Source: Novipirellula caenicola
Lineage (GTDB): Bacteria > Planctomycetota > Planctomycetia > Pirellulales > Pirellulaceae
Length of the DNA: 64,000 bases
NCBI RefSeq assembly: GCF_039545035.1
Contig: NZ_BAABRO010000021.1
Location: 1-64,000, forward strand
Direction: 5' to 3'
Of this stretch, positions 34,754 through 46,000 are shown piece by piece. A program made the translations under genes and the position numbers. Below the pieces are notes generated by a model that saw nothing but the letters and a program-made list of their open reading frames with translations, had not been told where the DNA came from and did no database searches. Positions within the stretch are counted from its first letter, which is position 1. Each line of letters begins with the position of its first letter.

Positions 34754-37700
34754 ATGATTAGCGAATCACGGCTACGGCTTAGTTGTCCTTTCTCGTCAGC
34801 GACCGCTCTCCGTTTGGGAGCGGTCGTTTGGCTTTTTGTATGGCCGTTGTGTGGTTGCAATCGGTTGGATGACTCACGGTCGTCTGCGACCACCGAGGAA
34901 AGGATACTGCGGGCCGACGATTCGGACGGCGTCCATCGTCCGGCCTCGTCCGCAGCGGTGGCACCGGCACCCAAGTCAGCAGAACTCCCGCCGCCGGACA
35001 CTCTAGCGGACCAGAATCGTCAGCGAACGCTTCAGTTGATTCCCCAGTGGTATGACCGCGGCCAGTTTGATCTGGCTGAACGCTGCTTGACTGATTTGTT
35101 GGTCGCCAATCCCGACGATGTCGAAGGCTTGCTGTGGCTAGCACGAATCGAACACGCCACCGGGCAAACGGCGGAAGCGATCGAGATTCTGTCGAGCATC
35201 CCTGCGGATGATCCGAACTACGGATTGATGACGCTGGGGACGTCGGCTGATTGGCTGGTCAAACTTGGTCGCTATGACGAGGCGATTGCACGTTATTCTC
35301 GCATCGTCCAGCATGACGCAACGATCACGATCGCCCATCGTCACTTGGCGTCACTACTAAACCGGCTGGGGCGACGCCAGCTCGCCACACGACATCTTCG
35401 CGCACTCTGTTTGCACGGTGACATCACTCAGGCCGAATTGGCGTCGCTTATCTCGCGGTCCGACCCGTCCATCACCGTCACATCATCGGACGAAAACACT
35501 GCCGACGTTCGGCTCGACGAAGCGTGGTTGGGCCCGGTGGGCAAAGCACGGGATTTAGCAGCCCGAGGGGAATTCGACGATGCGATCGAGGTTTTGACGC
35601 TCGCAACCACAGCGGGCCGTGCCACAGACGAGAACGCAACACGCGGACCCGAGCCATCGGCGGCCCGCCGTATTGACCTGACGGCGATCGCGCTATTGGG
35701 GCGATTGGCGTTGGATCATGGCAACGCCGAAGCGACTTCCCTTTGGCGAAAGCTCGTCGACGAATCACAAATCGAGTTTGCCGATCATTGGTACGCACTG
35801 GCTCGATTGGCGATGCAACAGCAAGTATCGGCTGAGACGGTCGCCGCACTGTTGTGCGAAACGGTGCTTCGCGATCCAACCGATTGGATCGCATTCGGAT
35901 TATTAGAAAACTGCATGAATCAGTTGGGGCGATCCGAAGCCGAGCAGACGTTTCGGCTGCGTTCGCTGGCGATCAAACGGTCGATTTTGGCAATCAATGC
36001 GGTCAATGAGGGTGATGTCGAGGCGATAGAGCGTATGGCTGCGACTCTCGATACGCTGGGGCGTCCGTTGGAAGCCAACGCGTGGCGAATGATTCAGCAA
36101 TATCGTCGCGCCAATAAAGACCCCCACATTCTTGCAGATCTACGACAACAGCGTCGGCAAAGGTTGGATGCGGGCGACGCGTTTGCCAGCGATGCGTTTG
36201 TGCTGGGGCAATTCGCGCGGGACCCCAATGCTGCAGCACTTCGACGCTCGATTCTCCGCGAATCTGCTTCCTTGAGCGAAGACGCGATAACGTCACTTGA
36301 AGTGGCAAAGGGCTGGGCGGAAAACGACGACGATCATCCACCGAGCCCGCCTCGTTTTACCCGTCGTGCTTCGGACATTGGATTGTCGTTTGAGTATCAC
36401 AATGCGAACCCGCGAAAGGAACGTGATCTGCAAATTTATGAACAGTTTGGTGGTGCCGTCGCTGCGTTGGATTACGACCGCAACGGACACATCGACTACT
36501 ACTTTGTCCAAAGTGCGGGGACACCTTTGGAGTCCAATGGTGCGAGGCCGAACGTTCTGTATTCGCAACTCGACGAGCGATTCTGTGATGTCACTGAATC
36601 GGCCGCTGTGGATGATCGTGGTTATGGGTTGGGCGTTGGCGTCGGCGATCTGAACCAAGACGGTTTTGACGATTTGGTCGTGTGCAACTTTGGTCGCAAC
36701 ACGGTGTTACTAAATCAAGGCGACGGGACCTTCAAGCGAGCGGCCGCTGGACGCGTCTGGCAGAGCGACACATGGACGTCGGCGGTGGCGATCGCGGATA
36801 TGAATGGCGACGCGGTCCCCGATGTGATGGAAGTGAATTATTTAGATGATCCTTTGGTATTCGAGGTTCCCAAGCGGGATGAACACGGTCGCTACACGGT
36901 GTTCCGCGGACCTGAATCCTATCGGCCAGCGGTTGATCGGATGCTATTTCAGAAGTCGGACCAAACATGGGACGCAACTTCGATGACATCGGAGTCATCG
37001 GCCGCGCCGGGGCTAGGCGTGGTGATCGCCAATTTCGATTCGGCGGCGGGCAATGAATGTTTTGTCGCCAACGACACACGTCCAAACAATTTGTGGGTCA
37101 GCGAACACGATCGCTGGAACGATGTAGCCAAGCTACGCGGATGCGCTTATTCAAGTCGCGGCGGAAGTGGCGCTTCGATGGGGATCGCCGCAGCCGATTT
37201 CGATCACAACGGTCACCTTGACCTGCATGTCACCAATTTTTACAACGAACCGGTGCATTTCTATCAACAAGGCACGAACAACACGTTTGTTGATTCGGTG
37301 ATCGCCGTCAATCTGTACAACGATTCGATGCCCGTTTTAGGATTTGGGACCACGGCAATTGATTTTGAAAACGATGGAAATGCCGATCTTGCGGTGTTGA
37401 ATGGGCATATTGAAGATCTGAGGTTTCGTGATGCACCGTTCAAGATGAAGCCACAAATGTTTGCCAAGCGTGGCGGTCGATTTCAGTTACAAGCGGCCAC
37501 CGCGATCTCCACAGATGCCACGAACTATTTCGATACACCCGCACTTGGACGCGTGTTGATTCGGACCGATTGGAATCGGGATGGGCGAGTCGATCTGTTG
37601 GCGACACACCTGGACCAGCCGGCCGAACTGCTCGAAAACCAAACGGCCAATTCGGGAAATTGGCTGCAGTGCGAGCTGGTTGGGACTGATTGTGAACGTA

Positions 37701-37948
37701 CCGCCATCGGCGCCGTGATCACGCTGCAAACCGAGCTTGGCACGTTGAAACAATGGCTCGATTCGGGCGACGGCTATAGTTGCAGCGATGAACGGATTGT
37801 ATTCTTTGGCTTGGGGGCTTCCCAACAGATCAAACAACTATCCGTCGAGTGGCCTGATGGTACAAGCGACCGTCTGTCATCGTTGGCGGTCAACCAGCGA
37901 GTTCTGATTGTGCAAGGACAGCCCGCCGATGTTGATGAAGGCGAGTAG
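34754..37948 (+). CDS. TPR / FG-GAP / ASPIC-UnbV lipoprotein (CRTAC1-like)
   Basis: The 1064-aa protein has a lipoprotein-type signal (LRLGAVVWLFVWPLCGC, then NRLDD). Residues about 85-230 and further segments up to ~480 are TPR-like helical repeats (WYDRGQFDLAERCLTDLLVA, LGRYDEAIARYSRIVQHD). From about 535 to 950 there are FG-GAP/VCBS calcium-binding repeats (DLNQDGFDDLVV, DMNGDAVPDVMEV, DFDHNGHLDLHV, DFENDGNADLAV, DWNRDGRVDLLA). The C-terminal ASPIC/UnbV domain (about 970-1055) includes GAVITLQTELGTLKQW, FFGLGASQQIKQLSVEWPDG. The multiheme gene follows 40 bp downstream, or overlaps slightly if its earliest start is used, so the two are probably co-translated. It is likely exported and envelope-bound; the biochemical role is unknown. 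Confidence 0.9.
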   Translation: MISESRLRLSCPFSSATALRLGAVVWLFVWPLCGCNRLDDSRSSATTEERILRADDSDGVHRPASSAAVAPAPKSAELPPPDTLADQNRQRTLQLIPQWYDRGQFDLAERCLTDLLVANPDDVEGLLWLARIEHATGQTAEAIEILSSIPADDPNYGLMTLGTSADWLVKLGRYDEAIARYSRIVQHDATITIAHRHLASLLNRLGRRQLATRHLRALCLHGDITQAELASLISRSDPSITVTSSDENTADVRLDEAWLGPVGKARDLAARGEFDDAIEVLTLATTAGRATDENATRGPEPSAARRIDLTAIALLGRLALDHGNAEATSLWRKLVDESQIEFADHWYALARLAMQQQVSAETVAALLCETVLRDPTDWIAFGLLENCMNQLGRSEAEQTFRLRSLAIKRSILAINAVNEGDVEAIERMAATLDTLGRPLEANAWRMIQQYRRANKDPHILADLRQQRRQRLDAGDAFASDAFVLGQFARDPNAAALRRSILRESASLSEDAITSLEVAKGWAENDDDHPPSPPRFTRRASDIGLSFEYHNANPRKERDLQIYEQFGGAVAALDYDRNGHIDYYFVQSAGTPLESNGARPNVLYSQLDERFCDVTESAAVDDRGYGLGVGVGDLNQDGFDDLVVCNFGRNTVLLNQGDGTFKRAAAGRVWQSDTWTSAVAIADMNGDAVPDVMEVNYLDDPLVFEVPKRDEHGRYTVFRGPESYRPAVDRMLFQKSDQTWDATSMTSESSAAPGLGVVIANFDSAAGNECFVANDTRPNNLWVSEHDRWNDVAKLRGCAYSSRGGSGASMGIAAADFDHNGHLDLHVTNFYNEPVHFYQQGTNNTFVDSVIAVNLYNDSMPVLGFGTTAIDFENDGNADLAVLNGHIEDLRFRDAPFKMKPQMFAKRGGRFQLQAATAISTDATNYFDTPALGRVLIRTDWNRDGRVDLLATHLDQPAELLENQTANSGNWLQCELVGTDCERTAIGAVITLQTELGTLKQWLDSGDGYSCSDERIVFFGLGASQQIKQLSVEWPDGTSDRLSSLAVNQRVLIVQGQPADVDEGE

Positions 37949-37988
37949 ATTAATGGGCAATGGATTGCATGATTTCGTCTGCACAGCG

Positions 37989-39923
37989 ATGCGACGTTCC
38001 AACCGCACCGCTCGCTGGGGCCTGTTGGTCGCTTTATGCGGTTGCTCGTCCTCGGAACCCACTACCACTGCGACAAGCTTTCCCGGCGCTGCTGATTGGC
38101 AGACGACCGAGCAACTGGTTCGTGTCAGTGCCCCAGCGAACGCGACGTCGACGGCGTCTCCGATTGCCGAATCTGCCGCATCCGTCGCGATTCAGCAATT
38201 GCCGAAGGGCACGGTTGGGACACAAACGTGTGCAGCGTGTCATCCCTCGCAATACGAAAGTTATCTTGAATCCTCGCACGCTCGTTCGGCTCGCGAGATT
38301 GCCAATTCAACGTTGCAGGCGGAAGCCGAATGGAAGCATCCACAATCGGGACGCATTTACGAGGTCAACGGCACATCGTCGACGATGACACACCGAGAAA
38401 CGGTGCCAGGAACGAATACGCTGGTTCGCTGGATGCAAGAAGCCGATTTAACATACGAGTTTGGCTCGGGTACCACCGCCCACACCTATCTGTTTCGTGA
38501 CGGGGCGTTCGTCTGCGAATCACCGTTGACGTGGTACGCCAAAACGTGTGATTGGGATTTGTCGCCTGGTTACGAACCGAGATCGCCAATCATGTTTAGC
38601 CGAGTGGTCACCACCGGCTGCGTCTATTGCCATGTCGGCAGCATCGATGTGGTGAATCAGAATCCAAACCAATTCATTGTGCGTGAACCTGCGATCGGGT
38701 GCGAGCGGTGCCATGGTGCGGGGGCAACCCATGCCAAGAAGCATCAAAGTCTCGATCAGAACGCCGCGATCGTCGATGACATCGTCAACCCGGCACGGTT
38801 AGCTCGCCGCGAAAGTGAGGCCGTTTGTTCGCAGTGCCATCTGCAAGGTGCTCTGTTTGTCACCGCGGCGGGAAAAGACGTGTGGGATTTCCGTCCTGGC
38901 GACCGATTGTCCGACACCCGCACCGATTTCAAAGTGGCAAACCAGGGCGACGGTTTGCGTATTGTCGGACACACCGAACAATTGCATGCCAGCCGCTGTT
39001 ATCAAAATTCGGCGACACTAACCTGCATTGATTGTCACGATCCGCATCGGCACAACCAAGGTGATGTTCAGCGGGATCGGTACCGCGATGCATGTTTGCA
39101 GTGTCATGGCGACGCCAATTGCGGCATCGACCAGATTCAACGGCAACGGACCAACGCAAACGATTGTTCCGATTGCCACATGCCCAAGGGCGAGACGAAT
39201 GTCACTCATGCGGCGCTACATCATCACACGATCGGCGTTCATCGTCAGTCGTATCAACGCATCCAGCAAACGCCGCCGGAGAACGCCCACTTCGCGAGCA
39301 ACCTCGGGGACGGTGACGGCGGATCCGCTGTTTACCCGATCACGCCCGATCGACAGCTTTCGGCCGCAGAGCAGGATCGCCGCTGGGCGTTGGCGGTTCA
39401 CCATTTGGTGTTCAACGATCGCCACGATGATGCGATTTTGCAAGAACTGGCACGGGCCAAACGGGTGCTGTTGGATTTGCATCGCGGTGGATTGGATGAC
39501 CGTGAAGTTCGGGCAGCGCTGGCGAAAGATTATCTCGACGCAGGAATGCTCGAACCTGCAAAACAGCTGGCGACGATGATCGTCGAAAATGAGCCCTCGG
39601 CGTCTGACGCAAAAATAAGCGCAATCGATGTGCTGGCACAAATTGCGTTTCGCCAGCAAGATAACGCGACCGCGATGCAGTGGTATCAAGAACTGACGAA
39701 GTACCGACGCGTCGCCGGGGACCACTATCTGCTGGGGGTGTGCCAGATCAACGCCGAGCAGCTTGACGAGGCGATCGCCTCGTTACGCCAAGCTCTTCGC
39801 ATTGCTCCGAATTTGGTTGTCGCGCACGAGCAAATTGCGGTGTTGTTGGATTATCAGGGCGAATCCGACCAAGCCGCGGCGCACCGAATCGCGGTGCGAG
39901 ATCTTCGTGCTGCGACGCCCTAA
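37989..39923 (+). CDS. Heptaheme c-type cytochrome with C-terminal TPR domain, lipoprotein
   Basis: Starts are possible at 37908, 37953 and 37989. I prefer 37989 because MRRSNRTARWGLLVALCGC forms a lipoprotein signal directly. The 644-aa protein has seven CxxCH heme-binding motifs: CAACH (first Cys at residue 81), CVYCH, CERCH, CSQCH, CIDCH, CLQCH and CSDCH (near 393). Many additional His residues (for example ALHHHTIG) could serve as distal ligands. The region resembles cytochrome c554/multiheme families. From about residue 480 to the end TPR-like repeats occur (LAKDYLDAGMLEPAKQLATM, YLLGVCQINAEQLDEAIASL). It is presumably a periplasmic electron carrier that works with the preceding UnbV protein. 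The redox partner and substrate are unknown. Confidence 0.9.
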   Translation: MRRSNRTARWGLLVALCGCSSSEPTTTATSFPGAADWQTTEQLVRVSAPANATSTASPIAESAASVAIQQLPKGTVGTQTCAACHPSQYESYLESSHARSAREIANSTLQAEAEWKHPQSGRIYEVNGTSSTMTHRETVPGTNTLVRWMQEADLTYEFGSGTTAHTYLFRDGAFVCESPLTWYAKTCDWDLSPGYEPRSPIMFSRVVTTGCVYCHVGSIDVVNQNPNQFIVREPAIGCERCHGAGATHAKKHQSLDQNAAIVDDIVNPARLARRESEAVCSQCHLQGALFVTAAGKDVWDFRPGDRLSDTRTDFKVANQGDGLRIVGHTEQLHASRCYQNSATLTCIDCHDPHRHNQGDVQRDRYRDACLQCHGDANCGIDQIQRQRTNANDCSDCHMPKGETNVTHAALHHHTIGVHRQSYQRIQQTPPENAHFASNLGDGDGGSAVYPITPDRQLSAAEQDRRWALAVHHLVFNDRHDDAILQELARAKRVLLDLHRGGLDDREVRAALAKDYLDAGMLEPAKQLATMIVENEPSASDAKISAIDVLAQIAFRQQDNATAMQWYQELTKYRRVAGDHYLLGVCQINAEQLDEAIASLRQALRIAPNLVVAHEQIAVLLDYQGESDQAAAHRIAVRDLRAATP

Positions 39924-40015
39924 TTAGTTCTTTGTTCGGAAAGTTCTGAACTTTGGTGAGCCGCGGAACGTAGGCGAATGCCATTTAAATTTGCTCTAGC
40001 TGCCGTCGCCAGACG

Positions 40016-40046
40016 GTGGACCACGTTCTGGCGAACGTAGCTACGG
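40016..40046 (+). repeat. Dispersed 'ctggcgagcgtagctacg' repeat, copy 3
   Basis: gtggaccacgttctggcg followed by aacgtagctacgg matches 7904-7932. It lies between the convergent ends of the cytochrome gene and the 14-kb gene. Confidence 0.75.
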
Positions 40047-40086
40047 CTTGAATCCCACGTTTTTGGATCGTCAAACCCGGATCGGG

Positions 40087-43000
40087 TTAGGACAACACGC
40101 CCCGGCGACTTTCCAAATCAGCGAGGATCCAATCGGTGTCGTCGTCATCATCCAGCGAAATCTGGTTGAAAACGTCGTCCACCGCCTCGATGTAGCGGTC
40201 GTTGGAACTGCTTTGGATCGGCAACTCACTTTGCGCTGAACTGCCGCGTTGGCCGAGCCGATTCATTTCGTTGATCACCAACAACGCATCAAACGCGGTA
40301 ACGACCTCGTTGGAATCGACATCCAAGTAGTTGCCTCCGGCAGCCAACAATCGTGGTGCTTGACTGGCTTCTGCATTGGTCAATCCGCGGCTGATCGCAT
40401 TGATCACCGTCAACGCATCCAGTGCGGTTACCTTGCCATCGTTGTTGACATCGTAACGGTTCACCGCATTGGTCAGCCCCGTCAAATTGGTCGGCGCATT
40501 AGCGGATGTGATTGGCGGGTCAAAGTTGCCGAAGATGGGCAGTGCGGTCTCGTCACCGTACTGGGCAAACGTGTCATTGCCCAGCGGAGCCGGTGAATAA
40601 GCGTCAAACACGTTGGCGGGATTGTTGTCGACTTGGTCCGAGATCCAGAAGAACACTTCCCCTTGTTCTTTGGGCAGGATGCCTTGGCGGCCTTTCACCC
40701 AAATGCCAATGTCATCGATGCCGTCCAAGTTGATATCGCCAACGATCGGGCGATCGGTAAAACCACTCAGACCACCGAATCGCTCAAAATCGTCTCGGAC
40801 GTCCCAGGTAAAGTCGCCGGTACCGTCGCGGTTGGTGTCAAAGATGAACTGGTTGGTGTCGTTGACAAAGACGGCCAAATCATCGCTTCCATCGCCGTTA
40901 AAATCACCCACGATCGGCAGCCCGTTGTAGTTGGCCGCGATCCTTTCGTTGCTCTCGATTTGATTGTTCCCATTGGTATCCAAGTACCAAGCTTGACCAT
41001 CAAACAATCCAATTTCGTCGCCATCCTGTGCCGCACTAAAGTCACCGGCAACCGGGATTCCATTGATTTGGTATTGCCCGGGCATGATCGATGCAACATC
41101 GCCAACGCCATCGTCGTTGGTATCGATCAGGAAGCTATAGGTGCCGTTGAAACGCCCGTATGCTCCCAATTTGTCAAATCCGGACGCAATGCCGGTGTCC
41201 TTGTCGGCAAAGTTGCCGGTGAATAAGGCGTCGGTCAATTGGCCGAACTGCATGACAAAGTCGCGATTGGTCGCATCGTTGTCTTGGCCCTCGGGGTCAA
41301 AGACATGGTTTCCGTTGATGTCGACGTAGACAAGGCCTTGGCTGATGGTGCCGAATTCAGGGCGGCTGTCGACGGTAAAGCGAGCAGCAAAGTCACCGCC
41401 GCTGATTCCGTTGCCCGATGGCAGCACAGCCAGCGGAGTTCCCGGAGCCTGGGCCGATGAGTCGCCGTCCAGCGAGTTACCGGCGGCATCCGAAATCGAA
41501 TCATCCAACGTCAATGTGTAACGGTCATCGGCTAACAGAGCGGCGAACTGTAGACGCACCACCACTTGTTCGGGCGATGAACTGACAATGAACGCGTTCT
41601 CGATCAAGACTTGTCCACTGTGATCTCCGACCAATTGATAGTTGCTGACGTCTGCTGCGAGTCCAGGGTCGACCGCTGGCGAACTGAGGCCTGCCGCTGC
41701 AGCCGGCCCGCCGGCAAACGTGATCAACAGCGAATCGACCGGGGCGGTTGGGCTGAGGTTCGGTTTCGAGGCGAACACGGTGTCGCCTGCAGCATAGTCG
41801 ACTCCGGTAACGGTCGGCGGAGTCGTGTCGAGCAAAATGTTCAAGAAGCTCGGATTGGACACGTTACCGGCTAAATCTTCGGCGGTACCCCCGATTTGGC
41901 GTTGGCCGTCAAAGGTAAACCCGACGTTCAGATCGGCGGTTGAAATCGCGCGGTATTGACCGCCGGGCAGGGCATCGTCGCCATCCATTGGAACCGCGAC
42001 GGTCAATCCGATCGCGGCATCGGAGGCATCGATCACGTTATTGGTGATGCCTTGACCATCGGCATACAGCCGCACCAAAGCGTTCGCTTCGGCCGTGCCA
42101 ACAAATCCCGGGGTTCGCACGTTGGTGATGCGGTCGGATGAACTGCCGATGTTGCTGGGGATGCCACTATCGGTCACCGACGGATCCAGCGAAATCGAGG
42201 GGGCAGCCGGGGCCGTCGTGTCGATCACCAGATTCAACAGGAAGTCGTGGCTAATGTTGCCCGCTCGGTCTTCGACTTCGATTTTCAAGTTATGGATGCC
42301 ATCAGCCAACACGGGCAAGATGGTTTGGGCGTTTCCACTGTTTAGCAGTTGCAAACTTGTAAACATCGCGTTGTGCCCGAGAAGCGATGTGCTTGCATCG
42401 GCCGTTGCGTCCGCTGCGGAATCGTAAAGCAGCGTCTCGGTCACCAACGTTTGCCCACCGACGACCCCGGTTTCTGCGCGATTGTAGATGCGATACTTCA
42501 GATAATCCGTCAGAAACGCACCGGCGACGGTCAAATCGGGAACCACGGCGTGCAGATCGGCATTCGCATCGTGGGTGGTCACGCTGACCGCCGGTGTGTT
42601 GTCATTGGTGATGTTGTCATCATTGTGTCGACCGCTATCGCTCGCTTCGTCCAAATCCAACAGCGGCAAATTCGGGTCAAGCGTGTCGACTTCCAAACGG
42701 ATCGTTTCCGATACGGCTTCGTTGCCAGCCCAATCTTCGATCAATGCGTAAACGTCGTAGACACCATCAGTAAGCGGCTCGGCAGTGATCTCCCAAATCC
42801 CCAGTCCATCGGTGTCGGTCGCTCCGGGGATACCGGCTTGGACATCGGTAAAGTCCGACCCAACGTTGCCGGTGCCGATGACTAACAGTTCACCAAAAGT
42901 CACTCCGCTGCTGTTCACTTTCTGAGCGAACAGAGTGATGATGCCGTTGGTTTCGCCACGACCTTGGAAAGCGATCTCTTGAATGTTGGTGACATTGTCG

Positions 43001-46000
43001 TCGTCGTACATCCCGCTGTCGCTCGATGCCAAGATGTCGATCGTCGTGGTTGGCACCGTCGTGTCGATCTTGACCTGCAGTAAGAAATCGGGGCTGACGT
43101 TTCCGGCGCGGTCTTCGATTTCCAATTTGAAGTTGTGGACACCATCGGGGAATGGGGGGCCGGCAGGATCGTTCAGCACTTGCGTCACGGTTCGCGTCAA
43201 CGTTCCCAGCGTCGTAAACGTGTTTCCAAATTCGGCGAACGAATCGTAGACCAACACTTCTCCGTTTCCATCACCGACTCGCCAATACAGTCGGTAGATA
43301 ACGTCGTTGGGCAGTGGGTTGCCATTGCCGTTGACGGTGTCATCGCCAACCATCTCGAATTGCAGCAGGTTTTGGCCGGTGATGTTGTCATCGGTGCTGT
43401 GGCCGTCATCGTTGATCAAATCCAGGTACGGCGTGTTGGGCACAACCGCATCGACATCGATTACAAGGGCTTCGCTTGCCGCATTGATGTTACCCGCGAC
43501 GTCCTCCAGTACGACGGTCAACGAATGCGTTCCGGTGTCGAGCGGTTCGGTGGTAATTTCCCAGTTGCCTTCGGTGGTCGCGAAGCCTTGGCCGACCAAC
43601 TCGGTTCCCGAGAAGACTCGCACTTTTGTGTTCGGTTCGACCGTCGTGCCGGCGGGATTGGCTAATGCTACGGATTGAATGTGCGTGACATCATCATTGT
43701 CGAACATCCCCGTGTCGGCGATGCTCAATAGATCTGGGGCCGCAGCAATGGCCGGAGCAGTGGTATCCACGGTAAACAAGAAGGCACCACTGAGCGGGCT
43801 GCGTCCAACCACGCCCGCTGCGTCCTGGATGCGTGTCCAAGATTGCACGAGGTAAACATCGTCAGCCATAGCGGTGGAGGTCGCACTCCATAGCGTTGGG
43901 TTCGCCGCATTGACCAGGTTCGCTTCGACAGTGGTGACCGTCCCCGTGGTGGTCGAGGTAAAACTGAGAATGACTTCTGCACCGGCGACCGCGGTACCCT
44001 GGTCGATGGGGATGCTCATGGCGGCAAAGTCAGCCAAGTCGTCCTGGATGACAATGGCCGGAGTGTTGTCACTGGTGACGTTGTCGTTGTTGAGCATCCC
44101 CGAATCGCTTGTGGAACTCAGGAACGGAGTGGCAGGAATCGGAGCCGCAAAACTCTCGATCTCCAAGTCGTACGTGTTCTGGTCGCCATCGGCGGAGGAG
44201 ACTTGGACATAGTATTTTTGTTGGGCCACCACAGGAACCACGATTTGCTGACCGCCTGTGACCGCCGCACCGGCGACAATCAACGTCCCGGACGAATCAA
44301 ACAAGTTGATCACGACGTCGCCGCCATCGCCATCCAATGGGACTGAGTCGGCGGTGAAATGAGCGTTGACAATCAGTTTTCCAGTGTCATGAGCGGTGAC
44401 TTGATACCAATCATCGTTGACAACCCCCGCGGCGCCGCCCGATGGCATTTGGGTCGCGTGCAGCGTCGCTCGCATCACCGTGATCGCCGGTTCGCTGCCA
44501 AGCACCTTTGCCGTGGCCTGCGTGTCGTTGGGTTCGAATTCGTCCGGCAACAGCAACGTGATTCCGTCTACTTGCAGTAGCTCGAATTCATCAAAGCTGA
44601 TCGTCTGGTTCGGTTGCACGAGCACGCCACCCGAGTCTCCTTCGGGACCCGGTTGGAGGCTAAAGGGAGCTCCGCCGAGAATGACGTTCAGTGTGTCGCC
44701 GTTTCCTTGCAGCACGCCGATCGGGTTGCCGCCGAAGACGTTGTAGTCGAGTCCACCGGCGGGATCGGTTGTCACGTTGACAATATCGGGACCGTCGCCC
44801 GCTTCGATGCGAACTTGCTCGATGCCCGCAATCGTGTTGACCCCAGCGGACAACCCCCCCGTAATCGTGAACGCACCGCCAGCGTGGACGGTGGAAATGG
44901 TTTCGCCTGCGGAGGTTCCACTGACCAAGATGGTATCCGCGCCGGCTCCTCCATCGATTGTATTGTTACCGCCACGCGCGTCGATTGTATCGTCACCGTC
45001 GCCGCCGTTGATGGTGTCGTCGCCAAGTCCGCCAATCAGCGTGTCATTCCCAGCACCGCCATTGAGAATCGCATCGGCCGACAAGAAATCATCGCCGCTG
45101 CCGCCGTTAAAGGCGATCCCGACAATTGATTCAACGCCCGGTTCGGCTTTGATCACGTCGTTGCCTTCGTTGCCATTGACGGTCAACAAGTCGGTGTCAC
45201 TGATGTTGGTGCCCATTAGATTGATATCGTAGGACAAACCTGCGACCTTGATCGGACCGACCAACTGAACCGCACCCCCGGGGCCAAGTCCGCCAAAGGC
45301 GGTGATCAACTCGTCGGTGGTTGTAAACTGAACTGCCGTGGGATCGATCAGTTGCAAGTCGACCAAGCTCGAACCCGTGCCAACCCCGAAGGCTCTCAGG
45401 TTAATCCCCATGCCAGTCAAGGTCGCAACCTCGTCCGTAAAGACGCCTCCGGCTGTCGGGAATCCATCTGACAGGAAGATGAGATTGCCGTTAGCGGAAG
45501 CGGTTCCAAGTGCGGCAAAGGTCGCAATCGCGGTAGCCAGCGACGCTTCGTAGTTTGTCGAAGCCCCATCCACCAGCGATTGCAGAGCTTGCACAACATC
45601 CAACACTCCATTCGCGTCTGTATCTGCATTCGGCGTTGTGGAAATCTGAATCCCGGGCGCCACAGGATCCATGTCGATGTTGGTCGCAGAAGAACCGAAG
45701 GCGACGATAGCAACGTCAGCAACGTTTCCTAAGCCGCGGTCGATCAGTTCTTGATTCAGCCGAATGAATCCTGCAATCTCTGCATCCAGAATGGTGTCGG
45801 CGGTTCCGTCGTTGTTGAGGTCGCCGACAGCGGTTCCTGCGAACGTGGATGTCGTGCTTCCGGAAACATCAATCGTGAACACGACATCCGGTTGGTTGCC
45901 GAGGATCAAGCCTCCTTCTCGGCCGCTGACATTGATGGTGTCGTCCACGGGACGTCCCTCGACCGTCACCGACTCGGTGTCTCCGTCCGGGCCTGTGCTG

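Noticed and set aside
42349-42885. 178-codon forward frame antisense to the Ig-like repeats
   Set aside because: Low-complexity mirror of the repeats with no recognisable protein.
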